64,000 nt of DNA. Origin: Sphingomonas jatrophae. Its GTDB lineage: Bacteria; Pseudomonadota; Alphaproteobacteria; Sphingomonadales; Sphingomonadaceae. The position numbers were made by a program, and so were the translations under genes. The first letter of the stretch is position 1. Each line of letters begins with the position of its first letter. A model generated the notes under the pieces. The model was not told the origin of the DNA. It worked only from the letters and a program-made list of their open reading frames with translations, and made no database searches. The stretch is from contig NZ_FOZG01000002.1 in assembly GCF_900113315.1 (NCBI RefSeq), forward strand, positions 744,001 to 808,000, in the 5' to 3' direction. This document shows, in pieces, positions 14,894 through 24,864 of this stretch.

Positions 14894-17121
14894 GCAGCAC
14901 CACCGCCACGCTGCGGATGAACGCGAAACAGGGCCTGAACCGCGCCGATCATGCGCCGCAGGGCCTGATCGGCGCCCCGCTCGATCGCAAGGAGGGTCCG
15001 CTCAAGGTCTCCGGCCGCGCGCCCTACGCCTATGAGCATCACCCCGCGAACGTCGCCTTCGGCTATCTCGTCACCGCCACCATCGCCCGCGGCAAGGTGA
15101 ACGGCTACGATTTCGACGCCGCGCTCGCCGTGCCCGGCGTGGTCGCGGTGATCGACGCGGGCAAGCGCACGACGACGCAGGCGGCCAATACCAGCTCGAA
15201 CCCCGAGCAGGGCAATGATCACGTAACCCACTACGGTCAGCCGCTGCTGATGGTGGTGGCCGACACGTTCGAGGCCGCGCGCGAAGCTGCCGCCAAGGTC
15301 CGTGTCGATTATGCGCCGGAGGAAGGCGGCCGCTTCGTGCTGGCGGAGGAAGCACCCAAGGCCAAGACGCCGGGCTATCCCTTCTTCAACAAGGCGAACA
15401 TGAACACCGGCGATTTCGACGGTGCCTTCGCGACCGCGCCGGTGCAGGTCGACGCCACCTATACCACGCCCTCGCAGATCCACGCGGCGATGGAGCCGCA
15501 CGCCGCCACCGCATCGTGGGACGAGGCGGAGGGCAAGCTGACCATCCACGCCTCCTACCAGATGATCGGCAACGTCGCCGCGCAGCTGGCCAAGGTACTC
15601 GGCATCAAGGCGGACAAGATCCACCTGATGAGTCCCTATGTCGGCGGCGGCTTCGGCTCCAAGCTGGGGCTGAACCCCGAGTCGGTCATGGCCGCGGTCG
15701 CCGCGCGTGCGCTGAAGCGGCCGGTGAAGATCGCGATCACGCGGCAGCAGCTGTTCGGTATCAGCGGCCGCCGCTCCGATTCGATCCAGCGCATCCGGCT
15801 GGGGGCGGAGGCCGACGGCCGCATCCTCGCCATCGCGCACGAAAGCCTCGTCTCCAACCGCGACGGCGAGACCTTCTACGAGCCGGCAGGCATCTCCACC
15901 CCGACGCTCTATGCGGGCGAGAACCGTCTCGTGTCGCACCGTCAGGCGGCGATGGACCTGATGATCTCCGTCTCCATGCGCGCGCCGGGCGAGGCGATCG
16001 GCATGCTCGCCCTGGAAAGCGCGATGGACGAGCTGGCGCACACGCTCGGCCTCGATCCGGTCGAGCTGCGCCTCCGCAACGAACCCGACACCGATCCGCA
16101 GGCGGGCACGCCCTTCTCCACCCGCAAGCTGGCCAAGTGCCTGACGCAGGGCGCCGAGGCGTTCGGCTGGGCCGAGCGCAAGCCGCAACCCGGTGCACGG
16201 CGCGAAGGCGATTGGCTGGTCGGGCTCGGGGTCGCTGCGCTGTCGCGCAACAACTATCTCTCCACCTCGTCCGCGCGCGTGCGGCTGACGCCGGCGGGCA
16301 CCGCCGAGATCGAGACGGACCATACGGACATCGGCACCGGCACCTACACCATCCTGGCGCAGGTGGCGGGCGACGTGCTCGGCCTGCCGATGGACGCGAT
16401 CGAGGTGCGGCTGGGCGATTCGACCCTGCCGAAATCCTCCGGCTCCGGCGGATCGTGGGGCGCGGCCAGCGGCGCCTCGTCCGTCCTGGTCGCCGCCGAG
16501 GCCCTGATCGAGCAGATCGCCAAGCGTCTGGGTGTCGAGGCGGACCAGCTCACGTTCAAGGACGGGCAGGTCATCACGGGCAATCGGACCATGCCGCTCG
16601 CCGACGCGGTCGGCCCCGAGCCTCTGGAGGCGGAAGGGACGATCCAGTCGGGTGCTGTCCAGCTGACGCATACGCAGGTCGCCTATGGCGCGGTGTTCGC
16701 GGAGGTGGCGGTGAACGCCGTCACCGGAGAAATCCGGGTCCGCCGCCTCGATGCCACGCTCGCCGCCGGTCGCATTCTCAATCCCAAGACGGCGCGCAGC
16801 CAGGTGCTGGGCGGCCTGATCTGGGGAATGAGCGGCGCGTTGATGGAGGAAGCCGCGCTGGACGAACGGCGCGGTGTCTTCGTCAATCACGACCTTGCCG
16901 AATATCACGTGCCGGTGAATGCCGATGCGCCGGCGATCGACGTCACCTTCCTTGAGGAGGACGATCGCTACGCCAACCCGCTCGGCGTGAAGGGCATTGG
17001 CGAGCTCGGCATCTGCGGATCGGGCGCAGCGATCGCCAACGCCGTCTTCAATGCGACGGGCGTGCGCGTGCGCGACTTCCCGATCACGCTCGACAAGCTG
17101 CTCGACGGCCTGCCCGACTGA
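14890..17121 (+). CDS. paoC: Aldehyde oxidoreductase molybdenum-binding subunit, PaoC-like
   Basis: 743 aa catalytic subunit oxidising aldehydes to carboxylic acids at a molybdenum cofactor. It shows the N-terminal a/b hammerhead domain ([12 protein letters not shown]), Moco-binding segments [11 protein letters not shown] and [10 protein letters not shown], and the catalytic base Glu705 in [10 protein letters not shown] (E. coli PaoC Glu692). The substrate is likely aromatic or aliphatic aldehydes by analogy with E. coli PaoABC. A PaoD/XdhC-type Moco insertion chaperone is not next to it. Its stop is 20 bases from the convergent ABC transporter gene. Confidence 0.95.
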   Translation: MSSTTATLRMNAKQGLNRADHAPQGLIGAPLDRKEGPLKVSGRAPYAYEHHPANVAFGYLVTATIARGKVNGYDFDAALAVPGVVAVIDAGKRTTTQAANTSSNPEQGNDHVTHYGQPLLMVVADTFEAAREAAAKVRVDYAPEEGGRFVLAEEAPKAKTPGYPFFNKANMNTGDFDGAFATAPVQVDATYTTPSQIHAAMEPHAATASWDEAEGKLTIHASYQMIGNVAAQLAKVLGIKADKIHLMSPYVGGGFGSKLGLNPESVMAAVAARALKRPVKIAITRQQLFGISGRRSDSIQRIRLGAEADGRILAIAHESLVSNRDGETFYEPAGISTPTLYAGENRLVSHRQAAMDLMISVSMRAPGEAIGMLALESAMDELAHTLGLDPVELRLRNEPDTDPQAGTPFSTRKLAKCLTQGAEAFGWAERKPQPGARREGDWLVGLGVAALSRNNYLSTSSARVRLTPAGTAEIETDHTDIGTGTYTILAQVAGDVLGLPMDAIEVRLGDSTLPKSSGSGGSWGAASGASSVLVAAEALIEQIAKRLGVEADQLTFKDGQVITGNRTMPLADAVGPEPLEAEGTIQSGAVQLTHTQVAYGAVFAEVAVNAVTGEIRVRRLDATLAAGRILNPKTARSQVLGGLIWGMSGALMEEAALDERRGVFVNHDLAEYHVPVNADAPAIDVTFLEEDDRYANPLGVKGIGELGICGSGAAIANAVFNATGVRVRDFPITLDKLLDGLPD

Positions 17122-17140
17122 GCCGCGCCGGGCGGGGCGG

Positions 17141-18631
17141 TCAGCGTGGATCCAGCCACGCCGCCGCCTCGTCGGGCGTGCGCTTGTCGCGGTCTCGGTC
17201 CACCATCAGATTGGCCGCACGCATCCGCTCGACCGGGATCGCGCCCACCAGCGGCGTCAGCGCGCGCACGAAGCGTTCGTCCCGCGCCCGCGTCGGTGCG
17301 ACCATCAGCAGCGCCTCGTAAGCCGGTAGCGCATGGCGCGGGTCCGCCAGCACGCGCAGACCGTCCGCCGCAATCCGCCCGTCCGATGAAAACGCAGCGA
17401 TCGCGTCCGCCTGCCCGCCGCTCAGCGCCCGGTACATGAAGGTCGGCGCATAGGCGCGCGTCGCAGCGAAGCGCAGGCCGTAGGCCTCGCGCAAGGCCGC
17501 CCATTCCGGCCGATCGAGGAACTCCAGATCTGCCGCCAAGGTCAGCCGCGGCGCCGCCCCGGCCAGGTCTTGAAGCGATCGGAACGGCGCATCGCCGCGC
17601 ACCGCCAGCGCATAGGCATTTTCGAAGCCGAGCGGCCCGATCACGCGCACGCCCGATCGCGCCGCCAGCCAGCGCGTGATCGCGGCGCGATCGACGGGCG
17701 GCTGCCGTCCCATGGCATTGCTCCACAGCGTGCCCGAATAATCGACATAGGCGTCGATCTCGCCCGCCTCCAGCGCACGCAGCGCCACGGCCGAGCCCAG
17801 CCCCTCACGGTAGCGCACACGGTAGCCCGCTTGCTCCAGCCGCCGCCCGATCACGCGGGCCAGGATATACTGCTCGGAGAAGGTCTTGGCGCCGATCGTC
17901 ACCACGGGCGGGGCAGGCCACGCCGCCCATGCCAGCGCGGCGCCGAGCAGCACCAGCACGATCGCACCCGGCCCGATCACCAGCCCCCGCCGCCGCGTCG
18001 CCAGTCCGCGCTCGACCAGGGCGAGCAGCCCGTCCGCCGCGAGCGCCAGCACCGCCGCGGCGATGCACCCGGTCAGCACCAGCGGCCACGTCTCCGTCTG
18101 CAGGCCGGAGAAGATCAGGTTGCCCAGGCTCGGATAGCCGACCGTGGTAGAGAGCGTCGCCGCACCGATCGTCCACACCGTCGCCGTGCGCAGACCCGCC
18201 ATGGCGATGGGCGCCGCCAGCGGCAGCTCCACCAGCCGCAAGCGCTGCGACGGGGTCATCCCGATCCCGTTGGCCGCCTCGATCAGTCCGGGTGCGATCC
18301 CCTGCAGCCCCGCCACCAGATTGCGCAGGATCGGCAGCACCGCATAGAGCGCGAGCGCCAGCAGCGACGGCAGAAAGCCAAGCGCCGGCATTCGCGCACC
18401 GACCAGCGTCGAGAGCGCCAGCAGCAGCGGGTAGAAGAGCGCCAGCAGCGCCAGCCCCGGAATGGTCTGGACAATGCCCGCCATACCCAGCGCGATGCGG
18501 GCCAGCCGAGGCCGTCGTGCCGCCGCCAGCCCCAGCGGTACGGCCACGCCTAGCGCCAGCAGCAGTGCTGCTGCCGCCAGCGCTAAGTGGCTGACGGCGA
18601 GCGCCGGCAGTTGGGCGAGTGCGGCGTTCAC
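17141..18631 (-). CDS. ABC transporter permease fused to an OpuAC-type substrate-binding domain
   Basis: 496 aa fusion. Residues 1-235 are an inner-membrane permease with five to six helices and the EAA loop EAANGIGMTPSQRLRLVELP at 118-137. Residues 242-496 are a glycine-betaine/choline/carnitine-type binding domain (VTIGAKTFSEQYILARV, later YVDYSGTLWSN). Permease-binding-protein fusions occur in OpuB/ProX importers and in the ergothioneine importer EgtU, so the ligand cannot be fixed from sequence. GTG start overlaps the ATPase stop by 4 bases (GTGA). Confidence 0.9.
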   Translation of the reverse strand: MNAALAQLPALAVSHLALAAAALLLALGVAVPLGLAAARRPRLARIALGMAGIVQTIPGLALLALFYPLLLALSTLVGARMPALGFLPSLLALALYAVLPILRNLVAGLQGIAPGLIEAANGIGMTPSQRLRLVELPLAAPIAMAGLRTATVWTIGAATLSTTVGYPSLGNLIFSGLQTETWPLVLTGCIAAAVLALAADGLLALVERGLATRRRGLVIGPGAIVLVLLGAALAWAAWPAPPVVTIGAKTFSEQYILARVIGRRLEQAGYRVRYREGLGSAVALRALEAGEIDAYVDYSGTLWSNAMGRQPPVDRAAITRWLAARSGVRVIGPLGFENAYALAVRGDAPFRSLQDLAGAAPRLTLAADLEFLDRPEWAALREAYGLRFAATRAYAPTFMYRALSGGQADAIAAFSSDGRIAADGLRVLADPRHALPAYEALLMVAPTRARDERFVRALTPLVGAIPVERMRAANLMVDRDRDKRTPDEAAAWLDPR

Positions 18632-19383
18632 GCGCGCGCCATCGCCGCCAGCCGCTCCGCCTGCGCACGCGGCACCGCCACCAGCGCCGCCGCCTCAGCC
18701 CCCGCCTCCCCCGCCAGCAACGTGGCCGGGGCTGCGTCCGCCACGATGCGGCCCTTCGCCAGCACGACGACGCGATCCGCCAGCAGCAGCGCCTCCGCCA
18801 TGTCGTGCGTCACCATCACCGTCGTGAGGCCCAGCCGATCGTGCAGCGCGCGCACGGCCGTCGCCAGCGCATCGCGGGTGACCGGATCGAGCGCGCCGAA
18901 CGGCTCGTCCATCAGCATCAGCCGCGCCCCCGTCGACAGCGCGCGTGCCACGCCGACACGCTGCCGCTGCCCACCCGAAAGCGCGTCCGGCCGCCGCGGC
19001 GCCACCTCGGCGGGCAGGTCCACCAGCGCCAGCAGTTCGGCTACGTCGGGCGCGCTCCGCCCGGCCACACGCGCGGGCAGCACGATATTCTCCGCCACGC
19101 TCAGATGCGGAAACAGGCCGATCTCCTGGAAGACGTAGCCGATCCGGCGCCGCAGCAAGGGCGCAGGCTCCACCGCGACATCTGCCCCATCCAGCTCGAT
19201 CCGCCCGGATTCGGGCTCGACCAGCCGGTTGGCGGTGCGCAGCAGGGTCGACTTGCCCGACCCCGAGGGACCGACCAGCGCGACGAACTGTCCTGCCGGC
19301 ACATCGAGGCTGACGCCGTCCAGCGCGACGACCCCGTCGAACCGCTTCGCAACGCCTGCCCAGCGGAGCGCGGGCGCGGTCAC
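18628..19383 (-). CDS. ABC transporter ATP-binding protein (osmoprotectant/ergothioneine-type importer)
   Basis: 251 aa ATPase driving the permease-binding-protein fusion encoded next. Walker [10 protein letters not shown] at 38-46, Q-loop [12 protein letters not shown], signature [15 protein letters not shown], Walker [13 protein letters not shown] and H-loop VTHDMAEAL are intact. It lacks the C-terminal CBS pair of classical OpuA/ProV, fitting the shorter EgtV-like or OsmV-like group. The GTG start at 19383 overlaps the stop of the pterin dehydratase gene (GTGA); an in-frame upstream ATG would lie deep in that gene and was rejected. Confidence 0.9.
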   Translation of the reverse strand: MTAPALRWAGVAKRFDGVVALDGVSLDVPAGQFVALVGPSGSGKSTLLRTANRLVEPESGRIELDGADVAVEPAPLLRRRIGYVFQEIGLFPHLSVAENIVLPARVAGRSAPDVAELLALVDLPAEVAPRRPDALSGGQRQRVGVARALSTGARLMLMDEPFGALDPVTRDALATAVRALHDRLGLTTVMVTHDMAEALLLADRVVVLAKGRIVADAAPATLLAGEAGAEAAALVAVPRAQAERLAAMARA

Positions 19384-19670
19384 TCCACCAGCGCGTCGAT
19401 CGCCTGCGCCAGCGCCACGTCGCGCGTCGAAAGCCCGCCTGCGTCGTGCGTCGTCAGCAGGATGTCGACCCGGTTCCACACGTTGGACCATTCGGGGTGA
19501 TGGTCCGCCTTCTCCGCGAGCAAGGCCACGCGCGTCATGAAGGCGAAGGCCTCGCTGAAGTCGACGAACTTGAACGAGCGCGTGATCGCATCGCGTCCAT
19601 CGTCATGATCCCAGTCGGCCAGCGCATCGAGCGCGTCGGCGCGCTCGGCTTCGGACAATGGCTCGATCAT
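19380..19670 (-). CDS. phhB: Pterin-4a-carbinolamine dehydratase
   Basis: 96 aa. It dehydrates 4a-hydroxytetrahydropterin, recycling the cofactor of aromatic amino acid hydroxylases; in bacteria without such hydroxylases it may serve the molybdopterin or folate side. The conserved core is [20 protein letters not shown] with the active-site His pair, then [24 protein letters not shown] at 19670 has GGAGGAAGCC upstream. It is the first gene of a three-gene overlapping minus-strand unit with the ABC importer. Confidence 0.93.
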   Translation of the reverse strand: MIEPLSEAERADALDALADWDHDDGRDAITRSFKFVDFSEAFAFMTRVALLAEKADHHPEWSNVWNRVDILLTTHDAGGLSTRDVALAQAIDALVE

Positions 19671-19757
19671 GGCTTCCTCCCCCGTGGTGCGCCCCTGTCT
19701 TGCACTCGGCCGCGCGTCATGCCAGCGATTCGCGTGAGTTACAGAGAAAGGCGGGCA

Positions 19758-20147
19758 ATGGGGCGCATCGCGCCGACAGCGGATGAGATCGAGGAGATGG
19801 CCCGCGCCGCGATGGCGCGGCTGCCCCAGGCGTTCCGCGCACATCTCGAAGGCGTCGTGCTGAAGGTGGAGGAGTTCGCCGACGACGACGTGCTGGACGA
19901 ACTCGGCATCGACGATCCGTTCGACCTGACCGGCCTCTACACCGGCGTCGCCGTGGGGGAGAAGAGCATGGCCGCGGGCGGCCAGCTGCCGGACATGATC
20001 CACCTGTTCCGCCGCGCCTTGCTGGAGGAATGGATCGAGACGGGGGTCACGCTCGAGGCGCTCGTCTCGCACGTGCTGGTGCACGAAGTCGGCCACCATT
20101 TCGGCCTGTCGGACGAGGCGATGCACGCTCTGGAGGACGAGGCCTGA
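19758..20147 (+). CDS. DUF1025/zincin-like metallopeptidase family protein
   Basis: 129 aa cytoplasmic protein with the zinc motif [11 protein letters not shown] near the C-terminus ([19 protein letters not shown]) and the family opening about 40 residues in ([18 protein letters not shown]). It belongs to the short metallopeptidase family often annotated as possible Zn-dependent protease; substrate unknown. Divergent from phhB across 87 bases. Its stop TGA overlaps the likely CTG start of ccmA. Confidence 0.85.
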   Translation: MGRIAPTADEIEEMARAAMARLPQAFRAHLEGVVLKVEEFADDDVLDELGIDDPFDLTGLYTGVAVGEKSMAAGGQLPDMIHLFRRALLEEWIETGVTLEALVSHVLVHEVGHHFGLSDEAMHALEDEA

Positions 20148-20719
20148 GCGCCACCCTTGCGTTCGATGCCGTCGCCTGCCTGCGCGGCGACCGGCTGCTG
20201 TTCGAGGGGCTGAGCTTCACGCTGGCGCCCGGTGAAGCGGCGCTGGTGACGGGGCCGAACGGTGCGGGTAAATCCAGCCTGCTGCGGATCGCCGCCGGGC
20301 TGCTGCGCCCCGCCGCCGGCCGGGTGCAGGCAGAGGGCACGCGCGCACTGGCCGCGGCGGACGGCACCGCGCTCGACGGGGCGCTGCCACTCGCCCGCGC
20401 GCTCGGCTTCTGGGCGGCGCTCGACCGGGTACGGCCGAGTGCCGTCGCCGACGCGCTCGACGCCATGGGCATCGCGCATCTCGCACAGGTGCCGGTGCGC
20501 CTGCTCTCCACCGGCCAGCGCCGCCGTGCCGCGCTCGCCCGCGTAATCGCCGGCGGTGCCGCAATCTGGCTGCTGGACGAGCCCGGGAACGGCCTCGACG
20601 CATCTGCCAGTGAGCGGCTGGCGGACGCCATGGCAAGGCACCGCGCCGAGGGCGGCATCGTGCTCGCGGCGACGCACCAGCCCATCGGCCTCAGCGACGC
20701 GCGCGGGATCCAGCTATGA
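20144..20719 (+). CDS. ccmA: Heme exporter ATP-binding protein CcmA (probable CTG start)
   Basis: ATPase of the CcmAB(CD) complex, which releases heme-CcmE for c-type cytochrome maturation (191 aa as drawn). Walker [10 protein letters not shown], signature [14 protein letters not shown] and Walker [13 protein letters not shown] are clear. No ATG, GTG or TTG is available in frame at the right place: the sequence before [11 protein letters not shown] offers CTG at 20144, which overlaps the preceding TGA as CTGA. Other starts would extend far into the upstream gene. Followed by ccmB with an ATGA overlap; ccmC-I are not in the window. Confidence 0.85.
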   Translation: MSATLAFDAVACLRGDRLLFEGLSFTLAPGEAALVTGPNGAGKSSLLRIAAGLLRPAAGRVQAEGTRALAAADGTALDGALPLARALGFWAALDRVRPSAVADALDAMGIAHLAQVPVRLLSTGQRRRAALARVIAGGAAIWLLDEPGNGLDASASERLADAMARHRAEGGIVLAATHQPIGLSDARGIQL

Positions 20720-21354
20720 CCCTGCTCCGCCTGATCCGTCGCGATCTCGGCGCAGGCGCGCGCGCGGCGTTGCTGCCGATCGCCTTCTTCCTGCTGGTCG
20801 CCACCTTGTTCCCCTTCGCGGTCGGACCCGATGCCGCGCTGCTCGCCCGCGGCGGTGGCGGGGCTCTGTGGATGGCCGCCCTGCTTGCCGCGCTGCTTCC
20901 GGTCGAGCGGCTGATCGCGCCCGATCTGGAGGCGGGCGTCATCGATCAGCTGGCAGTCCGCGGTATCGGCGAGGAGCTGGTTGCCGTGGCGAAGCTGGCC
21001 GCGCTGTGGCTCAGCTTCGCGCCCGCGCTGATGGTCGCGGCGCTGCCTGCCGCCGCGCTGCTGCGGCTGGGCGGCGCGACGCTCGCACGGCTTGAGGCGG
21101 GGCTGGCGCTCGGCACGCCGGGGCTTGCGGCGCTGGGGGTCGCGGTGGCGGCGCTCACCGGCTCGCTGCGCGGCGCGGGGGCGGTGGCAGGCCTCGTCAT
21201 GCTGCCGCTGGCCGTGCCGCTGCTGATCTTCGGCGCGGGTGCGCTCGGAGGAGCGGGCGCCGGTGCGCTCAAGCTGCTCGCCGCCACCTCGCTGCTCTAC
21301 GTCGCGGGCGCGCCCTTCGTCGCCGGTGCCGCGCTGCGCGCCGCGCGCAGCTAG
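20716..21354 (+). CDS. ccmB: Heme exporter membrane protein CcmB
   Basis: 212 aa inner-membrane partner of CcmA with six hydrophobic segments. Family features: LIRRDLGAGARAALLPIAFF at the N-terminus, and EAGVIDQLAVRG with a short cytoplasmic loop after helix 2. Start overlaps the ccmA stop (ATGA). It ends by overlapping, tail to tail, the last 4 bases of the methyltransferase gene on the other strand. Confidence 0.92.
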   Translation: MTLLRLIRRDLGAGARAALLPIAFFLLVATLFPFAVGPDAALLARGGGGALWMAALLAALLPVERLIAPDLEAGVIDQLAVRGIGEELVAVAKLAALWLSFAPALMVAALPAAALLRLGGATLARLEAGLALGTPGLAALGVAVAALTGSLRGAGAVAGLVMLPLAVPLLIFGAGALGGAGAGALKLLAATSLLYVAGAPFVAGAALRAARS

Positions 21355-22229
21355 CGGCTCCAGCGCGCGAAGATGGCGGTCGGCAACAGCAGGCCGCGCG
21401 CTTCCTCCCGCACCGCCATCTCACCGGCCTCGACTTGGCCGCCGAGCGAGGCGGTGGCCTGACGCAGCAGCTCGCCGATCGCCAGCGCGGACATGCGCAC
21501 CGCATAGACGGTGAGCACGAGGAACTTCGATTCACCGTCGAGCAGCTTGACGCAGTCGCCGATCAGGCCCGGCAGCCCCTCTTCCAGCCGCCACGTCTCG
21601 CCCGTCGGGCCGCGGCCGAATTTCGGCGGATCGAGCATGATACCGTCATAGCGCCGCCCACGGCGCACCTCGCGCGCAGTGAACTTGGCGGCATCATCGA
21701 CCATCCAGCGGATCGGCCGGTCCGCCATGTCCGACAGCAAGGCGTTCGCCTTGCCCTGCTCGACCGACTTCTTCGAGGCATCGACATGCGTCACCCGCGC
21801 GCCCCGCCCGGCCAGCGCGAGCGAGCCGACGCCGGTATAGCCGAACAGGTTGAGCACCTCGTCACCCTCGGCGATCCGGTCGCGCATCCAAGACCATTGC
21901 GGCGCCATGTCCGGGAAGAAAGCGAGGTGACGGAACGGCGTGCACTGCGCCTGGAAGCGCACGTCCTGCCACTTCAGGTGCCAGCCATTCCAGGGCACGT
22001 CGCGATTGTTGTGCCACTTGCCGCCGCCATCCTCGTCGGAGGCGCCGATGAACTCGCCATCATGCGCCCAATCGGCCATCGCCGGCGCCCACATCGCCTG
22101 CGGCTCCGGCCGGATGAAGCGGAAGCGGCCGTAGCGCTCCAGCTTGCGGCCATAGCCGGAGTCGATCAGACCGAAATCATCCCACGGCTCGGCAACGAGC
22201 TGCCCGAGCGGCCCCACCGCGCCGTTCAC
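21351..22229 (-). CDS. Class I SAM-dependent rRNA (cytosine-C5)-type methyltransferase, RlmI/RlmK-like
   Basis: 292 aa. Motif I NLFGYTGVGSLALAG, the acidic residue of THVDASKKSVEQG, and motif IV LDPPKFGRG are those of the RlmI/RlmK group that methylates 23S rRNA. The N-terminal region (about 1-95) is rich in Trp and lacks a recognisable PUA domain. The exact target is not predictable. Last gene of the tightly spaced thrC-M16-methyltransferase series; the start overlaps the M16 stop by 4 bases. Confidence 0.85.
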   Translation of the reverse strand: MNGAVGPLGQLVAEPWDDFGLIDSGYGRKLERYGRFRFIRPEPQAMWAPAMADWAHDGEFIGASDEDGGGKWHNNRDVPWNGWHLKWQDVRFQAQCTPFRHLAFFPDMAPQWSWMRDRIAEGDEVLNLFGYTGVGSLALAGRGARVTHVDASKKSVEQGKANALLSDMADRPIRWMVDDAAKFTAREVRRGRRYDGIMLDPPKFGRGPTGETWRLEEGLPGLIGDCVKLLDGESKFLVLTVYAVRMSALAIGELLRQATASLGGQVEAGEMAVREEARGLLLPTAIFARWSR

Positions 22230-23455
22230 GCCGCGTCCTTCAGCTTGCCGCCGACGCTCGCCAGCGTCTCGCCGCCGCCGATCGCCGCCGCTCCTGCGGC
22301 CCGCGCCTCGGCGAGTGTCACCGCCTCCATCTGCCCGACGGACTCCGCCGCCGGCACGATGCGGCCGTGGATCTGGATCTGCCGGGCGAGATGATCGCAG
22401 CGCGCCTGCACGCCCTCCAGCCCCATCAGGAAGCTCGCGCGGCCATAGGCCTTGGCCCGCGCCAGCTCCGCCTCATCCAGATTGTCCGCCACCGCGGTCA
22501 GGATCTCGCGCGCCAGCGCCAGCGCCTTGCCGGCATCGCCCTGCCCAGCCGCCAGGTAGAGCCCGAACAGCCCGGCATCGGCATAATGATGCGACCAGCT
22601 GTAGATGCTGTAGGCAAGCCCGCGCGCCTCGCGCACTTCCTGGAACAGGCGCGAGGACATGCCGCCGCCTGCCGCATGGCTGAAGAGCCCGATCGCGTGC
22701 AGCGCCGGATCGAGCAGGCCGACCGTCGGAAAGGCGAGCGTCACATGCGTCTGATCGAACTTCCGCCGATCGGCATGGCGTCCGCCGACATAGCGGGCGG
22801 GCGCCGGCTCGGGCCGCCCGCCCGCAGGGAGATCGCCAAACCGCGCTTCGGCCAGCTTCAGCAGCGCGTCCGCGTCCACCTTGCCCGCCGCCGCCAGGAC
22901 CAGCGACTCCGGCCGGTAATGCGTCGCGAGCCAGCCGGTCAGGTCGTCACGGGTGAAGCCGTCGATGCTCGCCTCGTCGCCCAGCACCGGCGCGCCGATC
23001 GCCTGATCGGGGAAGGCAGCGCCCTGGAGATGATCGAACACGATGTCGTCGGGCGTGTCGCGTGCCTCGCCCAGTTCGGACAGGACGACGCCTTTCTCGC
23101 GCGCCAGCTCGTCCTCCGCCAAGTGCGCCGAGCGAACGAGATCGGCGATGATCTCGACGCCGAGCGCCAGATCGCCGCCGAGCAGCCTTGCATGAAAGAC
23201 GGTCTGGTCGCGCGCCGTCCAGGCATTCAGGCTGCCGCCGACATCCTCGACATGCTCGGCGATCGCCTTGGCATCGCGCGGGCCGGCGCCCTTGAACAGC
23301 ATATGCTCGACCATGTGGGCGAGCCCGGCCTTTCCCTTGCGCTCGGATCGCGCGCCGACATCGGCATAGAGGCCGACCGCTACCGTCTCGACCTCCGCCA
23401 TCGGATCGACCGCGACGGTCAGGCCGTTGGACAGGCGGTGCAGCATCGCACTCAT
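22226..23455 (-). CDS. M16-family zinc metallopeptidase (mitochondrial-processing-peptidase type)
   Basis: 409 aa. The inverted zinc motif HMVEH is at 47-51 in GLAHMVEHMLFKG, and the distal glutamate region is VVLSELGEARDTPDD. The C-terminal homologous half carries the conserved GGGMSSRLFQEVREARGLAYSIYS. It resembles the alphaproteobacterial PqqL/MPP-beta-like peptidase conserved next to thrC. No signal peptide, so cytoplasmic. ATG 23455 overlaps the thrC stop (ATGA); an internal ATG three codons later is possible. Confidence 0.93.
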   Translation of the reverse strand: MSAMLHRLSNGLTVAVDPMAEVETVAVGLYADVGARSERKGKAGLAHMVEHMLFKGAGPRDAKAIAEHVEDVGGSLNAWTARDQTVFHARLLGGDLALGVEIIADLVRSAHLAEDELAREKGVVLSELGEARDTPDDIVFDHLQGAAFPDQAIGAPVLGDEASIDGFTRDDLTGWLATHYRPESLVLAAAGKVDADALLKLAEARFGDLPAGGRPEPAPARYVGGRHADRRKFDQTHVTLAFPTVGLLDPALHAIGLFSHAAGGGMSSRLFQEVREARGLAYSIYSWSHHYADAGLFGLYLAAGQGDAGKALALAREILTAVADNLDEAELARAKAYGRASFLMGLEGVQARCDHLARQIQIHGRIVPAAESVGQMEAVTLAEARAAGAAAIGGGETLASVGGKLKDAA

Positions 23456-24852
23456 GCGGTCGGCGTCGCCCGCTCGGCGATATAGGCCTCGATCGCGCCG
23501 ATCTCGGCCGGCAGGCGCGCATAACGCTCCTCGCGCTCGAACAGGCCGGCGGCACGCGCCGGCAGCCCCGGCCGCTTGCCCGTCGCCCGCTCCACTGCCT
23601 CGACGAACTTGGCCGGGTGCGCGGTGGCGAGCGTCACCACCGGCACGTCGGCCGGCAGCGCAGCGGCGCGCGCGGCGGCGAGGCCGATAGCGGAGTGGGG
23701 GTCGATCACCTCGTTGGCATTCTGGCACGCCCAACGCATGGCCAGCGCCATCTCGTCGGCATCCACCCGCGCGCTGGCGAAGATGCCGCCCGCCTCCGAC
23801 AGCATGTCCGCAGTCAGCGCCAGCTTCCGCTCGCTCTCGAAGCCCTGCATCGATGCGGCCAAACGCGCGCCCTCGCGGCCGTGCAGGTCGAACAGCAGCC
23901 GCTCGAAATTGGACGAGACCTGGATATCCATCGACGGCGCCGCAGTCGCCGTGACGGTACCGACCGAATAATCTCCCACGGAGAGCGCGCGGTGGAGGAT
24001 GTCATTGACGTTGGTCGCGACGATCAGCTTGGCGACGGGCAGGCCCATGCGCGCGGCAACGTAGCCCGCGAACACGTCGCCGAAGTTGCCCGTGGGCACC
24101 GAGAAAGCGACCGGCCGGTCGGGCGCACCGAGGCGCACGGCGGCGTAGAAATAATAGACAATCTGGGCCATCAGCCGCGCCCAGTTGATCGAGTTCACCG
24201 CCGACAGGCTGAACCGGCCGGCGAACGCCCGGTCGGCGAACATCGCCTTCACCAGCGCCTGCGCGTCGTCGAAGCTGCCGTCGATCGCGATATTGTGGAC
24301 GTTGGGCGCGAGTACCGTCGTCATCTGCCGCCGCTGCACGTCGGACACGCGACCCTGCGGGTGCAGCATGAAGATGTCGACTTTGGCCCGCCCCGCCAGC
24401 GCGTCGATCGCGGCCGAACCGGTATCCCCGCTGGTCGCGCCGATCACCGTCAGGTGCGTGTCGCGGCTGGACAGAAACCGCTCGAACAGCAGGCCGAGCA
24501 GCTGGAGCGCGACGTCCTTGAACGCCAGCGTCGGCCCGTGAAACAGCTCGAGCAGCCAGTGGCGATGGTCAAGCTGTGTGAGTGGCGTCACCGCGGCATG
24601 GCTGAAGCGCCCATAGGCCGCCTCGCACAGCAGCTTCAACTCCGTCCGGCTCAGCGCATCGCCGACGAATGGCGCCATGATCGCGACGGCGGTTTCGACA
24701 TAGGACAGGCCTGCGAGCCCGGCGATCTCGTCCCTCGTCAGCGTCGGCCAGATCTCGGGCAAGTAAAGCCCGCCATCGGCCGCAAGACCGGCGAGCGTGA
24801 CATCCTCAAAGCCGAGAATCGGCGCGGAACCGCGAGTGCTGACGTAGCGCAT
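23452..24852 (-). CDS. thrC: Threonine synthase
   Basis: PLP enzyme converting O-phosphohomoserine to threonine (466 aa). The PLP-binding lysine lies in HGPTLAFKDVALQLLG, and TVIGATSGDTGSAAIDAL and SVPTGNFGDVFAGY are the phosphate- and substrate-binding motifs of the long threonine synthase group. It starts 12 bases after surf1, so it probably shares the cox operon transcript, and is coupled to the M16 peptidase downstream. Confidence 0.96.
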   Translation of the reverse strand: MRYVSTRGSAPILGFEDVTLAGLAADGGLYLPEIWPTLTRDEIAGLAGLSYVETAVAIMAPFVGDALSRTELKLLCEAAYGRFSHAAVTPLTQLDHRHWLLELFHGPTLAFKDVALQLLGLLFERFLSSRDTHLTVIGATSGDTGSAAIDALAGRAKVDIFMLHPQGRVSDVQRRQMTTVLAPNVHNIAIDGSFDDAQALVKAMFADRAFAGRFSLSAVNSINWARLMAQIVYYFYAAVRLGAPDRPVAFSVPTGNFGDVFAGYVAARMGLPVAKLIVATNVNDILHRALSVGDYSVGTVTATAAPSMDIQVSSNFERLLFDLHGREGARLAASMQGFESERKLALTADMLSEAGGIFASARVDADEMALAMRWACQNANEVIDPHSAIGLAAARAAALPADVPVVTLATAHPAKFVEAVERATGKRPGLPARAAGLFEREERYARLPAEIGAIEAYIAERATPTA

Positions 24853-24864
24853 AAGCCGCGCCGC

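Noticed and set aside
14608-16908. 766-codon minus-strand frame opposite paoB/paoC
   Set aside because: Antisense shadow of a well-identified molybdenum enzyme; no motifs and no ribosome site.
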